In this document: positions 26,996-34,994 of the stretch, in pieces
How the letters are laid out: each line of letters begins with the position of its first letter
Numbering within the stretch: position 1 is the first letter of the stretch
DNA from: Faecalibacter sp. LW9
GTDB lineage: Bacteria > Bacteroidota > Bacteroidia > Flavobacteriales > Weeksellaceae
Assembly (NCBI RefSeq): GCF_034661295.1
Contig: NZ_CP141062.1
Coordinates: forward strand, 2,480,001-2,544,000
Direction: 5' to 3'
Length of the DNA: 64,000 nt
Notes under the pieces: model-generated
Databases searched by the model: none
What the model was told of the DNA's origin: nothing
Seen by the model: the letters and a program-made list of their open reading frames with translations, nothing else
Position numbers and translations under genes: made by a program

Positions 26996-28093
26996 ATGAA
27001 GAATTTACTGTTACCAATTTTATTGACTTTTACTTCGTATACCTATGCGCAAACTTACCAAGGGTGTATAGATGCTCCTAATGGATTGTATCCAGAAAAT
27101 ATTTATATACCCAATTGTGGTGGAAATATTGAATATATTACAGAATATGGATTTTCTGGTGAATACTCTAAAGTACAATTATCCGCAGGAATTGCTTATG
27201 AATTTAAAGGATCGATTCATTCTGATTATTTAACGATTACAGATGAAAGCGGAGATGAAATTTTAGTTTCAGGAAGCAATATTGTCAATTTCACTCCAAT
27301 GGAAGATATGATCATTCGTTTCTACCTGCATACGAATGAAAATTGTGGAAGTGATTTTGATGATCTAAAAATGAGAAGTATAAAATGTACTTCAGTTCCT
27401 ACAAGTTATTGTGCACCAATTTTAGATTGCTCAGATGGTGCAGCAATTTTGGAAGTTTCAACTTCGATGTTTACTCATCAGAGTGATTGTTCAGAAAATG
27501 GATATATAGATTATAGTGGTCAATATCATATTCCTGCATATTTTCAAGAACCAATCGATTTAAGCGTAAAAGTAGGTAATGGTTGGTATGAACAGAGTGT
27601 TTCTGTTTGGATAGATTTTAATCGTAATTTTCAGTTTGAAGAAAATGAATTTTATTTTTTAGGAAGTGGTACAAATACGACGATTAACGGTATAATTAAT
27701 ATTCCAGAACACATTGAAATTGGTGAATATCACATGCGCATAAGATTGTCAACAGTCTCAGAAAATCATGCAACTTGGGACAAGGCTTGTGATGTTAGTG
27801 AATATTATGGCGAAACAGAAGATTATATGTTATTATATACACATCCTATTAGTACAAATGAAATTGAAGCGAAAAAAGTAAGATGGAGTCCAAATCCTGT
27901 ACATGATCAATTGATGATTCAAAATTTTGATCAAGTAAACACAATCATTATAACTGATCTAATAGGTAAAACAATTCTAAAAACTGAGTCAAAAGCAAAA
28001 ATTAATGTAGAAAAACTGCCAAAAGGAGTGTATGTTATTCAACTTTTAATGAAAGATGGAACTGAACAAAAGTCAAAAATGATCAAGAAATAA
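26996..28093 (+). CDS. Secreted GEVED-domain protein with type IX sorting domain
   Basis: A 365-residue exported protein. Signal peptide: MKNLLLPILLTFTSYTYAQ. Residues about 25-125 form a cysteine-containing beta-rich domain. Residues about 135-270 match the GEVED domain (VWIDFNRNFQFEENEF, then the GEYHMRIRLS strand and ETEDYML end). The last 75 residues are a type A T9SS C-terminal signal: WSPNPVHDQLMI, ITDLIGKTIL, KGVYVIQL and final KMIKK. It should cross the outer membrane by the T9SS and be processed by PorU, both encoded in this window. Its activity is unknown; GEVED proteins are often adhesins or accompany proteases. Confidence 0.88.
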   Translation: MKNLLLPILLTFTSYTYAQTYQGCIDAPNGLYPENIYIPNCGGNIEYITEYGFSGEYSKVQLSAGIAYEFKGSIHSDYLTITDESGDEILVSGSNIVNFTPMEDMIIRFYLHTNENCGSDFDDLKMRSIKCTSVPTSYCAPILDCSDGAAILEVSTSMFTHQSDCSENGYIDYSGQYHIPAYFQEPIDLSVKVGNGWYEQSVSVWIDFNRNFQFEENEFYFLGSGTNTTINGIINIPEHIEIGEYHMRIRLSTVSENHATWDKACDVSEYYGETEDYMLLYTHPISTNEIEAKKVRWSPNPVHDQLMIQNFDQVNTIIITDLIGKTILKTESKAKINVEKLPKGVYVIQLLMKDGTEQKSKMIKK

Positions 28094-28094
28094 T

Positions 28095-28124
28095 AAAAAA
28101 AGCGTTACAAACTGTAACGCTTTT
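28095..28124. terminator. Bidirectional terminator
   Basis: AAAAGCGTTACA / TGTAACGCTTTT stem between convergent genes. Confidence 0.85.
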
Positions 28125-28127
28125 AAT

Positions 28128-28736
28128 TTATAATACTTTAACTTCAAAAACTTTTTCTTCATTGATAAAACCTTCCAAAGTATCTTTCGAGTTGATTTTA
28201 TTAACGCCTGCAGGGGTACCTGTATAGATTAAATCCCCTTTCTTTAATGTGAAATATTTAGAACATTCAGCGATTAATGTATTGATATTAAAAATCATAT
28301 CTTTTGTATTCGCTGTTTGTAATTGTTCTCCGTTTCTATTCATTGAAAAATTAAGATTTTCTAAATCGAAATTTTCTTTTGGGAAGAAATCTGAAACAAA
28401 AGCTGAACCGTCAAATGCTTTGGCAATTTCCCAAGGGAATCGTTTTTCTTTTAATTCTTGTTGAACATCACGTGCTGTAAAGTCAATTCCTAAACCTATT
28501 TCAGAGAAATAACGATCTGCGAATTGGGGTTGAATCATTTTACCCACGCGATCAATTTTAATGACTAATTCAGTTTCGAAATGGACTTCTTTAGTAAATG
28601 TCGGTATGACAAAAGGAAAATTTTTTCTCAAAATAGCCGAATCAGGCTTCATAAAAAACATTGGTGCATCTGGTACTTCATTGTTTAGCTCTTTCGCATG
28701 TTCTTCGTAATTGCGACCAACACATATAATTTTCAT
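28128..28736 (-). CDS. Fumarylacetoacetate hydrolase family protein
   Basis: A 202-residue FAH-fold enzyme. The metal ligands are visible as FETELVIKI (two glutamates) and the aspartate of LGIDFTARDVQ, with the GTPAGVNKI motif near the C-terminus. Length fits the small YcgM-type proteins that act as acylpyruvate hydrolase or oxaloacetate decarboxylase. It is the last gene of a minus-strand run pssA-exonuclease-FAH with gaps of four bases or overlap, so it is co-transcribed. Confidence 0.88.
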   Translation of the reverse strand: MKIICVGRNYEEHAKELNNEVPDAPMFFMKPDSAILRKNFPFVIPTFTKEVHFETELVIKIDRVGKMIQPQFADRYFSEIGLGIDFTARDVQQELKEKRFPWEIAKAFDGSAFVSDFFPKENFDLENLNFSMNRNGEQLQTANTKDMIFNINTLIAECSKYFTLKKGDLIYTGTPAGVNKINSKDTLEGFINEEKVFEVKVL

Positions 28737-28740
28737 ATCC

Positions 28741-29499
28741 TTAGAACGATGATTTTAATTTAATTCGTGTAAAAACTTTTTTGGTATATAATGGAAAATC
28801 TGCATTTTGGATCCAAGCATAATACCCTGGATCTTTTTGGAAGACTTCCGCGACTTTTTGACCTTTATATTTTCCAAAACTAATGGTTTCATTTCCTTGT
28901 TCATCGATATGGATAAAACCTGCCAAATCAGCTGTGCGACGTTGACTCGAAAACTCGCTCAAAAATTGATTATCATTTTCTAATTCATCATATTTTTCTA
29001 CCTGTGCTTTAAAAATTTCGTACGTTGCTAAGGTATCTGCTTCTGCTGAATGTGCATCAACTAAATCCTTACCGCAGTAATATTTATAAGCCGCTGATAA
29101 ATTACGAGGTTCCATTTTATGATAAATCACTTGGATATCAATTGGACGATGTTTTGTTAAATCAAAATCAAAACCATTACGGATTAATTCTTCAGCTAAT
29201 AGAGGAATATCAAATCGGTTTGAATTGAATCCTGCTAAATCCGAATCCTTGATCATTTCCATAATTTGAGGTGCAATTTCTTTGAAAGATGGTGCATCTT
29301 TTACATCCTCATCTGAAATACCATGAATTGCTGTGGTTTCGGGAGGAATTGGAATTCCTGGATTAACTTTCCATGTTTTTATTTCCTTTTCACCATTCGT
29401 TAAAGCTTTTACAATAGAGATTTCTACGATACGATCTTTGGCGATATTTGTTCCAGTTGTTTCTAAATCAAAGAAACAGATGTTTTTAGTCAAGTTCAT
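28741..29499 (-). CDS. DnaQ-like 3'-5' exonuclease with ExoX-like C-terminal motif
   Basis: A 252-residue DEDDh exonuclease: motif I FFDLETTGTN (D11, E13), motif II GFNSNRFDIPLL and motif III HSAEADTLATYEI. A short C-terminal module (ISFGKYKGQKVAEV ... DPGYYAWI) is that found in ExoX-like proteins and related exonucleases. It may proofread or trim DNA or RNA ends; it is shorter than and not fused to polymerase III. It overlaps pssA by 14 bases and is four bases ahead of the FAH gene. Confidence 0.9.
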   Translation of the reverse strand: MNLTKNICFFDLETTGTNIAKDRIVEISIVKALTNGEKEIKTWKVNPGIPIPPETTAIHGISDEDVKDAPSFKEIAPQIMEMIKDSDLAGFNSNRFDIPLLAEELIRNGFDFDLTKHRPIDIQVIYHKMEPRNLSAAYKYYCGKDLVDAHSAEADTLATYEIFKAQVEKYDELENDNQFLSEFSSQRRTADLAGFIHIDEQGNETISFGKYKGQKVAEVFQKDPGYYAWIQNADFPLYTKKVFTRIKLKSSF

Positions 29500-30235
29500 T
29501 TGTAATTTTTTTTCTGAATAAAATTGAAATGATTACATAAATTAAGATTACAAATGGAATGGCAGCAACTTGGAATAAGGCCAATAACACAAGTGTAATA
29601 ATTAAAAAGATGTATTTGTAATTATTCTCTTTCCAACCCAATCCTTTGAATTTGAAAGCGAATAAAGGTATATCAATAATTAATAAAATACTGAATAAGA
29701 TTGAAATTCCGATAAGTAAATACGTATCGATTGATGGATCAATAATTTGACCTGTATTAAAATAAATCGAAAATATTGAGAAAATAAACAATGTATTAGA
29801 AGGAGTAGCTAAACCTTTAAAATACGTCGTTTGTTCATCATCTAAATTGAACTTTGCTAATCGTAAAGCTGAAAAAGCAGGTACTAATAATGCAACTAGT
29901 GATAAGGCTGAAAACTTTAATGTCTCAGAATCATATAAAAAATCAGTAGCCTTATTGTTAAAAATTGAAAATAACATCAATCCTGGAACCATTCCAAAAG
30001 ATATACAATCAGCTAAAGAATCCAATTCGCCACCAATTGGACTACTTTGTTTTAATAATCGAGCAACCATTCCATCTAAAAAATCAGCGATTAAAGAAAT
30101 GATCATAAAGACCATTACAATGGTAACAATTTGTGGTGTAACATTTCCATTGCTTGAGGCGATAAAAACGCATGATAAAACTCCACACGATAAGTTAAGT
30201 AATGTCAGTAAATTAGGAATAGTAAATAATTTCAT
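29486..30235 (-). CDS. pssA: CDP-diacylglycerol--serine O-phosphatidyltransferase
   Basis: A 249-residue inner membrane enzyme that makes phosphatidylserine, the precursor of phosphatidylethanolamine. The CDP-alcohol phosphotransferase signature D-G-x2-A-R-x8-G-x3-D-x3-D is complete in FLDGMVARLLKQ ... GGELDSLAD. Several membrane helices follow. The start MKLFTIPNLLTLLNLSCG at 30235 is typical; 30241 (MSMKLF) or 30268 are alternatives. Two downstream genes are in the same operon. Confidence 0.92.
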   Translation of the reverse strand: MKLFTIPNLLTLLNLSCGVLSCVFIASSNGNVTPQIVTIVMVFMIISLIADFLDGMVARLLKQSSPIGGELDSLADCISFGMVPGLMLFSIFNNKATDFLYDSETLKFSALSLVALLVPAFSALRLAKFNLDDEQTTYFKGLATPSNTLFIFSIFSIYFNTGQIIDPSIDTYLLIGISILFSILLIIDIPLFAFKFKGLGWKENNYKYIFLIITLVLLALFQVAAIPFVILIYVIISILFRKKITNELD

Positions 30236-30337
30236 GCTCATAAATTTCGAAAACAAAAGTACAAACAAAAGCGTTTATAGTAAAGAAAATACAATAATTC
30301 ATTTAATTTTGAGTTCTAATCTCATAATTATTGACCT

Positions 30338-31438
30338 TTGAAAAAAATTGTTTTCCTTATAAGTGTATTAACTACTGCTAACATTAGTGCACAAACGGCT
30401 CGTAAATACTCCAATGAATTTTTAAATATTGGTGTTGACGCTCGTTCGTTTGCCATGGGAAATGCTGTTGTAGCCAATATTGGTAATGCGAATGCGAGTT
30501 ATTGGAATCCAGCTGGTTTAACGGAGGTATATTGGGGTGTTGATGCAACGGCTATGCACGCTGAATATTTTCAATCCATAGCAAAATTTGATTATGCGGC
30601 TGTAGCTATACCTTTACGTGAATCAAACTCCACTGTTGCGTTTTCTTTAATGCGTTTTGGTGTGGATGATATTCTAAATACAACGGAATTAATCGATAAT
30701 CAAGGAAATATCAATTATGATAAAATCACTAAGTTTTCTACAGCAGACTATGCGCTAACAATGTCATATGCAGGTTACTTTTTAGGTAATAAAGATATTC
30801 AAGTTGGTGCAAATGCTAAAGTGGTTTATCGTCATATTGGGAAATTTGCTAAAGGAATCGGTTTTGGATTGGATTTAGGGATGCAATACCGCACTGATGA
30901 TGGATGGTATATCGGTGCCATGGCTCGTGATATTACGACAACTTTTAATGCTTGGAAGATTAATTATGATGAATTAAAACCAATTATTGTGGATGGTCCA
31001 GCAGATTCAAATGAAACCATTTTAAACGATTTACCTGCAGAAGGAACAGAATTAACATTGCCTAAATTACAAGTTGGAATAGGGAAGAAGTTTCAGTTTG
31101 ATGATCGCTGGTCATTGCTAGGAGAAGTTGATCTAGGCATGGAATTTCAAGAAACTAACGCTGCATTATCCATGGGGAATTTTTCGATTAATCCTATGAT
31201 TGGTTTTGAGTTAGGATATGATGATATGGTATTTGTACGCGGTGGACTAAATAATTTACAACAATTAGAACAATTTAATGGAGAAAAAAAGACCAGTATA
31301 CAACCTAATGTAGGTGTTGGTTTTAAGTTTGGAGGTATATCAATCGATTATGCGCTGACTAACTTCGGAGATCAAGGTCTTGGGTTGTACTCAAATATTT
31401 TTTCGATGAGACTAGATTTTGGACATTTGAGAAAATAA
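30338..31438 (+). CDS. porV2: PorV/PorQ family outer membrane protein, PorV2-type
   Basis: A 366-residue beta-barrel related to PorV. After the signal peptide (MKKIVFLISVLTTANISAQ) comes FLNIGVDARSFAMGNAV and SYWNPAGL, the diagnostic start of the PorV/PorQ/PorP-like barrel, then alternating strands to a C-terminal FSMRLDFGHLRK. Flavobacterial homologues are usually labelled putative T9SS protein PorV2. The start is TTG at 30338; no ATG fits the signal peptide. The region upstream is the divergent promoter region with pssA. Confidence 0.82.
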   Translation: MKKIVFLISVLTTANISAQTARKYSNEFLNIGVDARSFAMGNAVVANIGNANASYWNPAGLTEVYWGVDATAMHAEYFQSIAKFDYAAVAIPLRESNSTVAFSLMRFGVDDILNTTELIDNQGNINYDKITKFSTADYALTMSYAGYFLGNKDIQVGANAKVVYRHIGKFAKGIGFGLDLGMQYRTDDGWYIGAMARDITTTFNAWKINYDELKPIIVDGPADSNETILNDLPAEGTELTLPKLQVGIGKKFQFDDRWSLLGEVDLGMEFQETNAALSMGNFSINPMIGFELGYDDMVFVRGGLNNLQQLEQFNGEKKTSIQPNVGVGFKFGGISIDYALTNFGDQGLGLYSNIFSMRLDFGHLRK

Positions 31439-31601
31439 TATATAAAGAGGTTAAGCAGTGTAGTTTAACCTTTAATTTTCCTTTATTATAATATATAAAT
31501 AATATAGTCGATAGTATTAATAGAGAATATGTAAATAAAAAAAAATATAAAAGAAAAAGGGTGGAAATCACTCAAATTTTTCAAAAAAGTTTTTTAAATA
31601 A

Positions 31602-32146
31602 TTAATTCAATTCTTTAATAGATATATACTTGTATCTATAGTATTTATCATACCAATTTAATGGTACAGTTTTCAAAATTTTTCTTTCGTATTCGTAAGG
31701 TGAAATATATAATTTTACAGAATCAGAAGTTTTAAGATTATGAAATTTTATAGAATCCTTATTTGTTTCAAAAGAAATTAGTTTGTGCTTTTTCAATTCA
31801 ATACGAGCAGTAGAATTCTTACTTAAAAATTCAATCTTTATAATTTTATCTTTAATGGGAATTAGCCCATACTTTACGATAGAATCATTTTCTAAAGTTG
31901 ATTTATAATTTCCAATTTTATAACTACAATAAAACAATGTCAAAAAAGGGATTACTAATAATCCGGCTTTTAAATAACATATGGAATTAATATCAAGAAT
32001 GATAGAAAAAATAAGTCAATATCAAAATCGAAATATATTAGAAAAAGCAGAATAAGAATCAAAAGGAATGAACATCCATAAGTTACATATATAATTGACC
32101 GATGTAACTGAGCTTTGGATTCATCGTAGTTTTTGTAAATTAACAT
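31602..32146 (-). pseudogene. Truncated tandem copy of the membrane protein gene at 32157-32978
   Basis: From ATG at 32146 the minus strand encodes MLIYKNYDESKAQL and two hydrophobic helices, closely matching the start of its upstream neighbour (MLIYKNYDESTIQL), but stops after about 65 codons at TAA. A different frame then picks up at the second membrane segment (LLVIPFLTLFYC) and continues with the same C-terminal domain as the neighbour, including the identical SPYEYERKILKT. The middle, about 115 residues in the neighbour, is missing. It is a tandem duplicate with an internal deletion that also broke the frame. The 113-codon C-terminal piece (31602-31943) could only be translated from TTG. 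Confidence 0.78.
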
Positions 32147-32156
32147 GATAAGAATT

Positions 32157-32978
32157 TTATAATTTTTCTACTTTATACGGGTTAAAAGAACTGTATCCAA
32201 AATATCGATTGTACCATTTTAAAGGTTTAGTTTTTAAGATTTTTCGTTCATATTCATAAGGTGAAATATAGAATTTTATTGAATCTCCATCTTTTAATTT
32301 CTTTAAACGTATAGAATCATCTTCATATGAAAAATCAAAATCCTTGTATTTTTTTAAATCAATGGTTGCAGTAGCGCTTCTTCCTTTGAAACGAATCTCA
32401 TTTATTTGATCTTTCAATTCAATCCATCCATATTCTCGAACTGAAGCTTTCATGAATTGATCTTGCTTACTTCTTAATACAACACCAAAAATAATTGTTA
32501 ATAGTAAAGGTGTTAAACATAAAAAAAGATAGAATTTATATTTCCAAGATCGTTGATAAAAGATATTTTTTTCACATTTTAATTCAAAAAAAGCTGAAAT
32601 AGTCAGATTTGATGATGCTTCAAATTCAAATAGTTTATCCCCCAAATGGATGGTTAAATATTCTGCGTCTTTTTTGTAATTATAATCATACGTAATTTCT
32701 TGAATTGGTGTTTTCTTCCATTTATGATCAAATAATCCTTTCGTTAAAACATATTCTTCATGCAATTCGAAATATTCAACAGATAATGTTTGTTTGTAAA
32801 TATAATAGCCGAATAGAATTGAATAAATGAAAAAGAATATGGTCAATTCAAAGTTGATTTCTTGAATCAAAATATATAAAATTGATATACCAAGAATTAA
32901 AATTAGAATATAGAAACTATACTTTAAAGTTTGATTTAATTGTATCGTAGACTCGTCGTAGTTTTTATAGATTAACAT
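32157..32978 (-). CDS. Hypothetical membrane protein, intact copy of a tandem pair
   Basis: A 273-residue protein with two N-terminal membrane helices (about residues 22-62), a beta-rich cytoplasmic-type domain (HEEYVLTKGLFDHKWKKTPIQEI) like bacterial PH or YcxB-type folds, a third helix (150-168) and a C-terminal domain of about 95 residues ending in KWYNRYFGYS. I cannot name the family. It starts three bases after the stop of the sulfurtransferase gene on the same strand (transcribed sulfurtransferase first) and precedes its broken copy by ten bases. Confidence 0.65.
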   Translation of the reverse strand: MLIYKNYDESTIQLNQTLKYSFYILILILGISILYILIQEINFELTIFFFIYSILFGYYIYKQTLSVEYFELHEEYVLTKGLFDHKWKKTPIQEITYDYNYKKDAEYLTIHLGDKLFEFEASSNLTISAFFELKCEKNIFYQRSWKYKFYLFLCLTPLLLTIIFGVVLRSKQDQFMKASVREYGWIELKDQINEIRFKGRSATATIDLKKYKDFDFSYEDDSIRLKKLKDGDSIKFYISPYEYERKILKTKPLKWYNRYFGYSSFNPYKVEKL

Positions 32979-32981
32979 CTT

Positions 32982-33812
32982 TTATTCAATTGGTAATTCC
33001 TCATCTTTTCCCCATTCAGCCCAAGAACCATCATATACTTTTATCGTTTGTTTTGGATTAATTTGATGATTCGCTAAAGCTAAAATAGAAGCAGTAATTC
33101 CGGATCCGCATGAAAAAATTAATTCTTTTTTAGTATGAAATTCTTTGAAAAGTTCAGTTAATTCTTGTTCGGATTTAAAAGAGGTATCATTTAAAACCAT
33201 TTCAAAAGGAAGATTTGCAGCATTTTTAATATGTCCTTTTCTTAAACCTGGTCTAGGCTCATCAACCTCAGCATTAAATCTTTTCGTTGAACGTGCATCA
33301 ATTATTTTGATTGAAGATTGATCAATGGCGTCTAAGACATCGTTTACATTAGCTAACCATTGCTCATCTAATTTTGCTTGAAAATCCCCAATATTTTCTA
33401 TGGGTAAATAGGTTTTTGTTGTAGGTAACTTAGCATTTTTCCATGCAACTAATCCACCATTTAAAACATACACATTTGGATGCCCCATTGCTTTAAACAT
33501 CCACCATGCTCTTGGACTTGAATATATTCCCCAACGATCATAACAAATGATGATACTATCGGTATTAATTCCAAGGAATTGAGCTTCTTTCGTAAATTTG
33601 ATTTCATCAATTAACGTGTGGGGTAGTTCCGATTTTTGGTCAGAAAATCGATGTTCAATATCTAAGAAATAAGAATTTGGAATTAATTGAATATTATTCT
33701 CATCTAATTTTTGATTGACTTTATTTATAGAACAATCCAAAAGAATTAAGTGTGGATCTTGAAGAATGGATTGTAATTCGTCAATAGAAATAATAGGATG
33801 TGTAAATTTCAT
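32982..33812 (-). CDS. sseA: Sulfurtransferase, 3-mercaptopyruvate sulfurtransferase type
   Basis: A 276-residue protein with two rhodanese domains. The N-terminal inactive domain shows LILLDCSI and ICYDRWGIYSSPRAWWMF; the C-terminal domain shows IIDARSTKRF, RPGLRKGHIKNA and the active-site loop SCGSGITAS, whose cysteine carries the persulfide. The CGSGITAS form indicates mercaptopyruvate rather than thiosulfate as donor. It is the first gene of a short operon with the membrane protein pair. The RKGHIKNA segment is a hallmark of the family. Confidence 0.9.
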   Translation of the reverse strand: MKFTHPIISIDELQSILQDPHLILLDCSINKVNQKLDENNIQLIPNSYFLDIEHRFSDQKSELPHTLIDEIKFTKEAQFLGINTDSIIICYDRWGIYSSPRAWWMFKAMGHPNVYVLNGGLVAWKNAKLPTTKTYLPIENIGDFQAKLDEQWLANVNDVLDAIDQSSIKIIDARSTKRFNAEVDEPRPGLRKGHIKNAANLPFEMVLNDTSFKSEQELTELFKEFHTKKELIFSCGSGITASILALANHQINPKQTIKVYDGSWAEWGKDEELPIE

Positions 33813-33919
33813 TTTTAGTGTTTTTGTAAAAATATACTTTTTTAAGTATTTTTTATAAATTTTTAAATTTTATTGGTTATTGTGTTTTATCTAAATATAA
33901 ATATTTAATTCTTAGTAAC

Positions 33920-33949
33920 TTGTGTATTAGTAAAGCTTTTATATCTTTA
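33920..33949 (+). promoter_or_regulatory. Bacteroidota-type promoter
   Basis: TTG at 33920-33922, a 19-base spacer and TATCTTTA at 33942-33949 (seven of eight consensus positions), 20 bases before the ATG at 33969. Confidence 0.6.
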
Positions 33950-33968
33950 CATAATAATAATTAACATT

Positions 33969-34949
33969 ATGAAAAGAATAATTTTATTACTTAGTACGAC
34001 TATTTTATTATGTTCATGTAATAAATCTGAAAACACTACTGATAATAATACTAATGACGAAATTTTAAATGACAGCATTAAAGTTTCAAATTCATTTTCT
34101 ATAGAAGAAATTCCATTTGTTACGAATGAAATTGGTGATTTTCCATTTTTTTCGCTTCCTGAAAATATTGTGGAAATGAACAAACCTTTAATTAGAGATT
34201 TTGATGTAATTTATTTTCCAATAAAAGATCAATATCTACCAATTGAAGGGAAAGTTTACAAAGCAAATATTAGAGGTACAAGAGAAGTTCCTTTTTCGCA
34301 ACATTATTTTATAAAAAGTTTCGAAGACTATTTAACATCAATTGGCGCAGTGAAAGTTTTTGATGGTAAATTAACAAAAGAGAATTATGAAAATAGAAAG
34401 GAAAATGATCCCAATATTGGAGATGAAGGAGATATAGGTTATGGTGATGAAGCTGTAAAATGCTTTGTTATTCGTACAAAAGATAAAGGAAATATTTATG
34501 TGCAATTCTCTGCAGACAACGCTTCAGGTAAACTTAATATTTTACAAGAAGGGAAATTAAATCAGACGATTAAGAAAATTTCGGCAGATGATATTGTAAA
34601 GGATTTAAATGAAAAAGGTAAATCTATTTTATATATTAATTTTGATTTAGATAAATCTAACGTTACAAGTGATGGAAAAGAGATTATTAATCAAATTTCA
34701 GAAGCTTTAAAAAAGGACAATTCTTTAAAAATTTCTATCGAAGGTCATACAGATAATTCCGGTGATGGAAATCATAATAAAAAATTATCTAATGATCGTG
34801 CAAATTCGGTTATGAATAATTTGATTGAAGTTGGTATTGATAAAAATAGACTTTCTGCAAAAGGTTTTGGTGCAGAAAATCCTTTATTTGCTAATGATTC
34901 TGAAGAAAACAAAGCTAAAAATAGAAGAGTAGAGTTAATTAAATTATAA
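33969..34949 (+). CDS. OmpA family lipoprotein
   Basis: A 326-residue lipoprotein: signal MKRIILLLSTTILLCSC with lipobox, then an N-rich linker. A central domain of about 170 residues is not recognised (ends near IYVQFSADNASG). The last 115 residues are an OmpA-like peptidoglycan-binding domain: ILYINFDLDKSNV, IEGHTDNSGDG, LSNDRANSV and NRRVELI. It likely sits in the outer membrane and holds the cell wall. It has a good promoter and its own terminator. Confidence 0.9.
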   Translation: MKRIILLLSTTILLCSCNKSENTTDNNTNDEILNDSIKVSNSFSIEEIPFVTNEIGDFPFFSLPENIVEMNKPLIRDFDVIYFPIKDQYLPIEGKVYKANIRGTREVPFSQHYFIKSFEDYLTSIGAVKVFDGKLTKENYENRKENDPNIGDEGDIGYGDEAVKCFVIRTKDKGNIYVQFSADNASGKLNILQEGKLNQTIKKISADDIVKDLNEKGKSILYINFDLDKSNVTSDGKEIINQISEALKKDNSLKISIEGHTDNSGDGNHNKKLSNDRANSVMNNLIEVGIDKNRLSAKGFGAENPLFANDSEENKAKNRRVELIKL

Positions 34950-34951
34950 AT

Positions 34952-34983
34952 AAAAAAGCGACCTCATCGGGTCGCTTTTTTTT
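34952..34983. terminator. Terminator with GCGACC stem (copy 3)
   Basis: AAAAGCGACC / GGTCGCTTTT with a six-base loop, between convergent OmpA lipoprotein and pafA. Confidence 0.85.
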
Positions 34984-34994
34984 AATTATTATGT

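Noticed and set aside
29847-30341. A 164-codon plus-strand frame antisense to pssA
   Set aside because: pssA carries a full signature motif on the other strand; the antisense frame has no recognisable domain.
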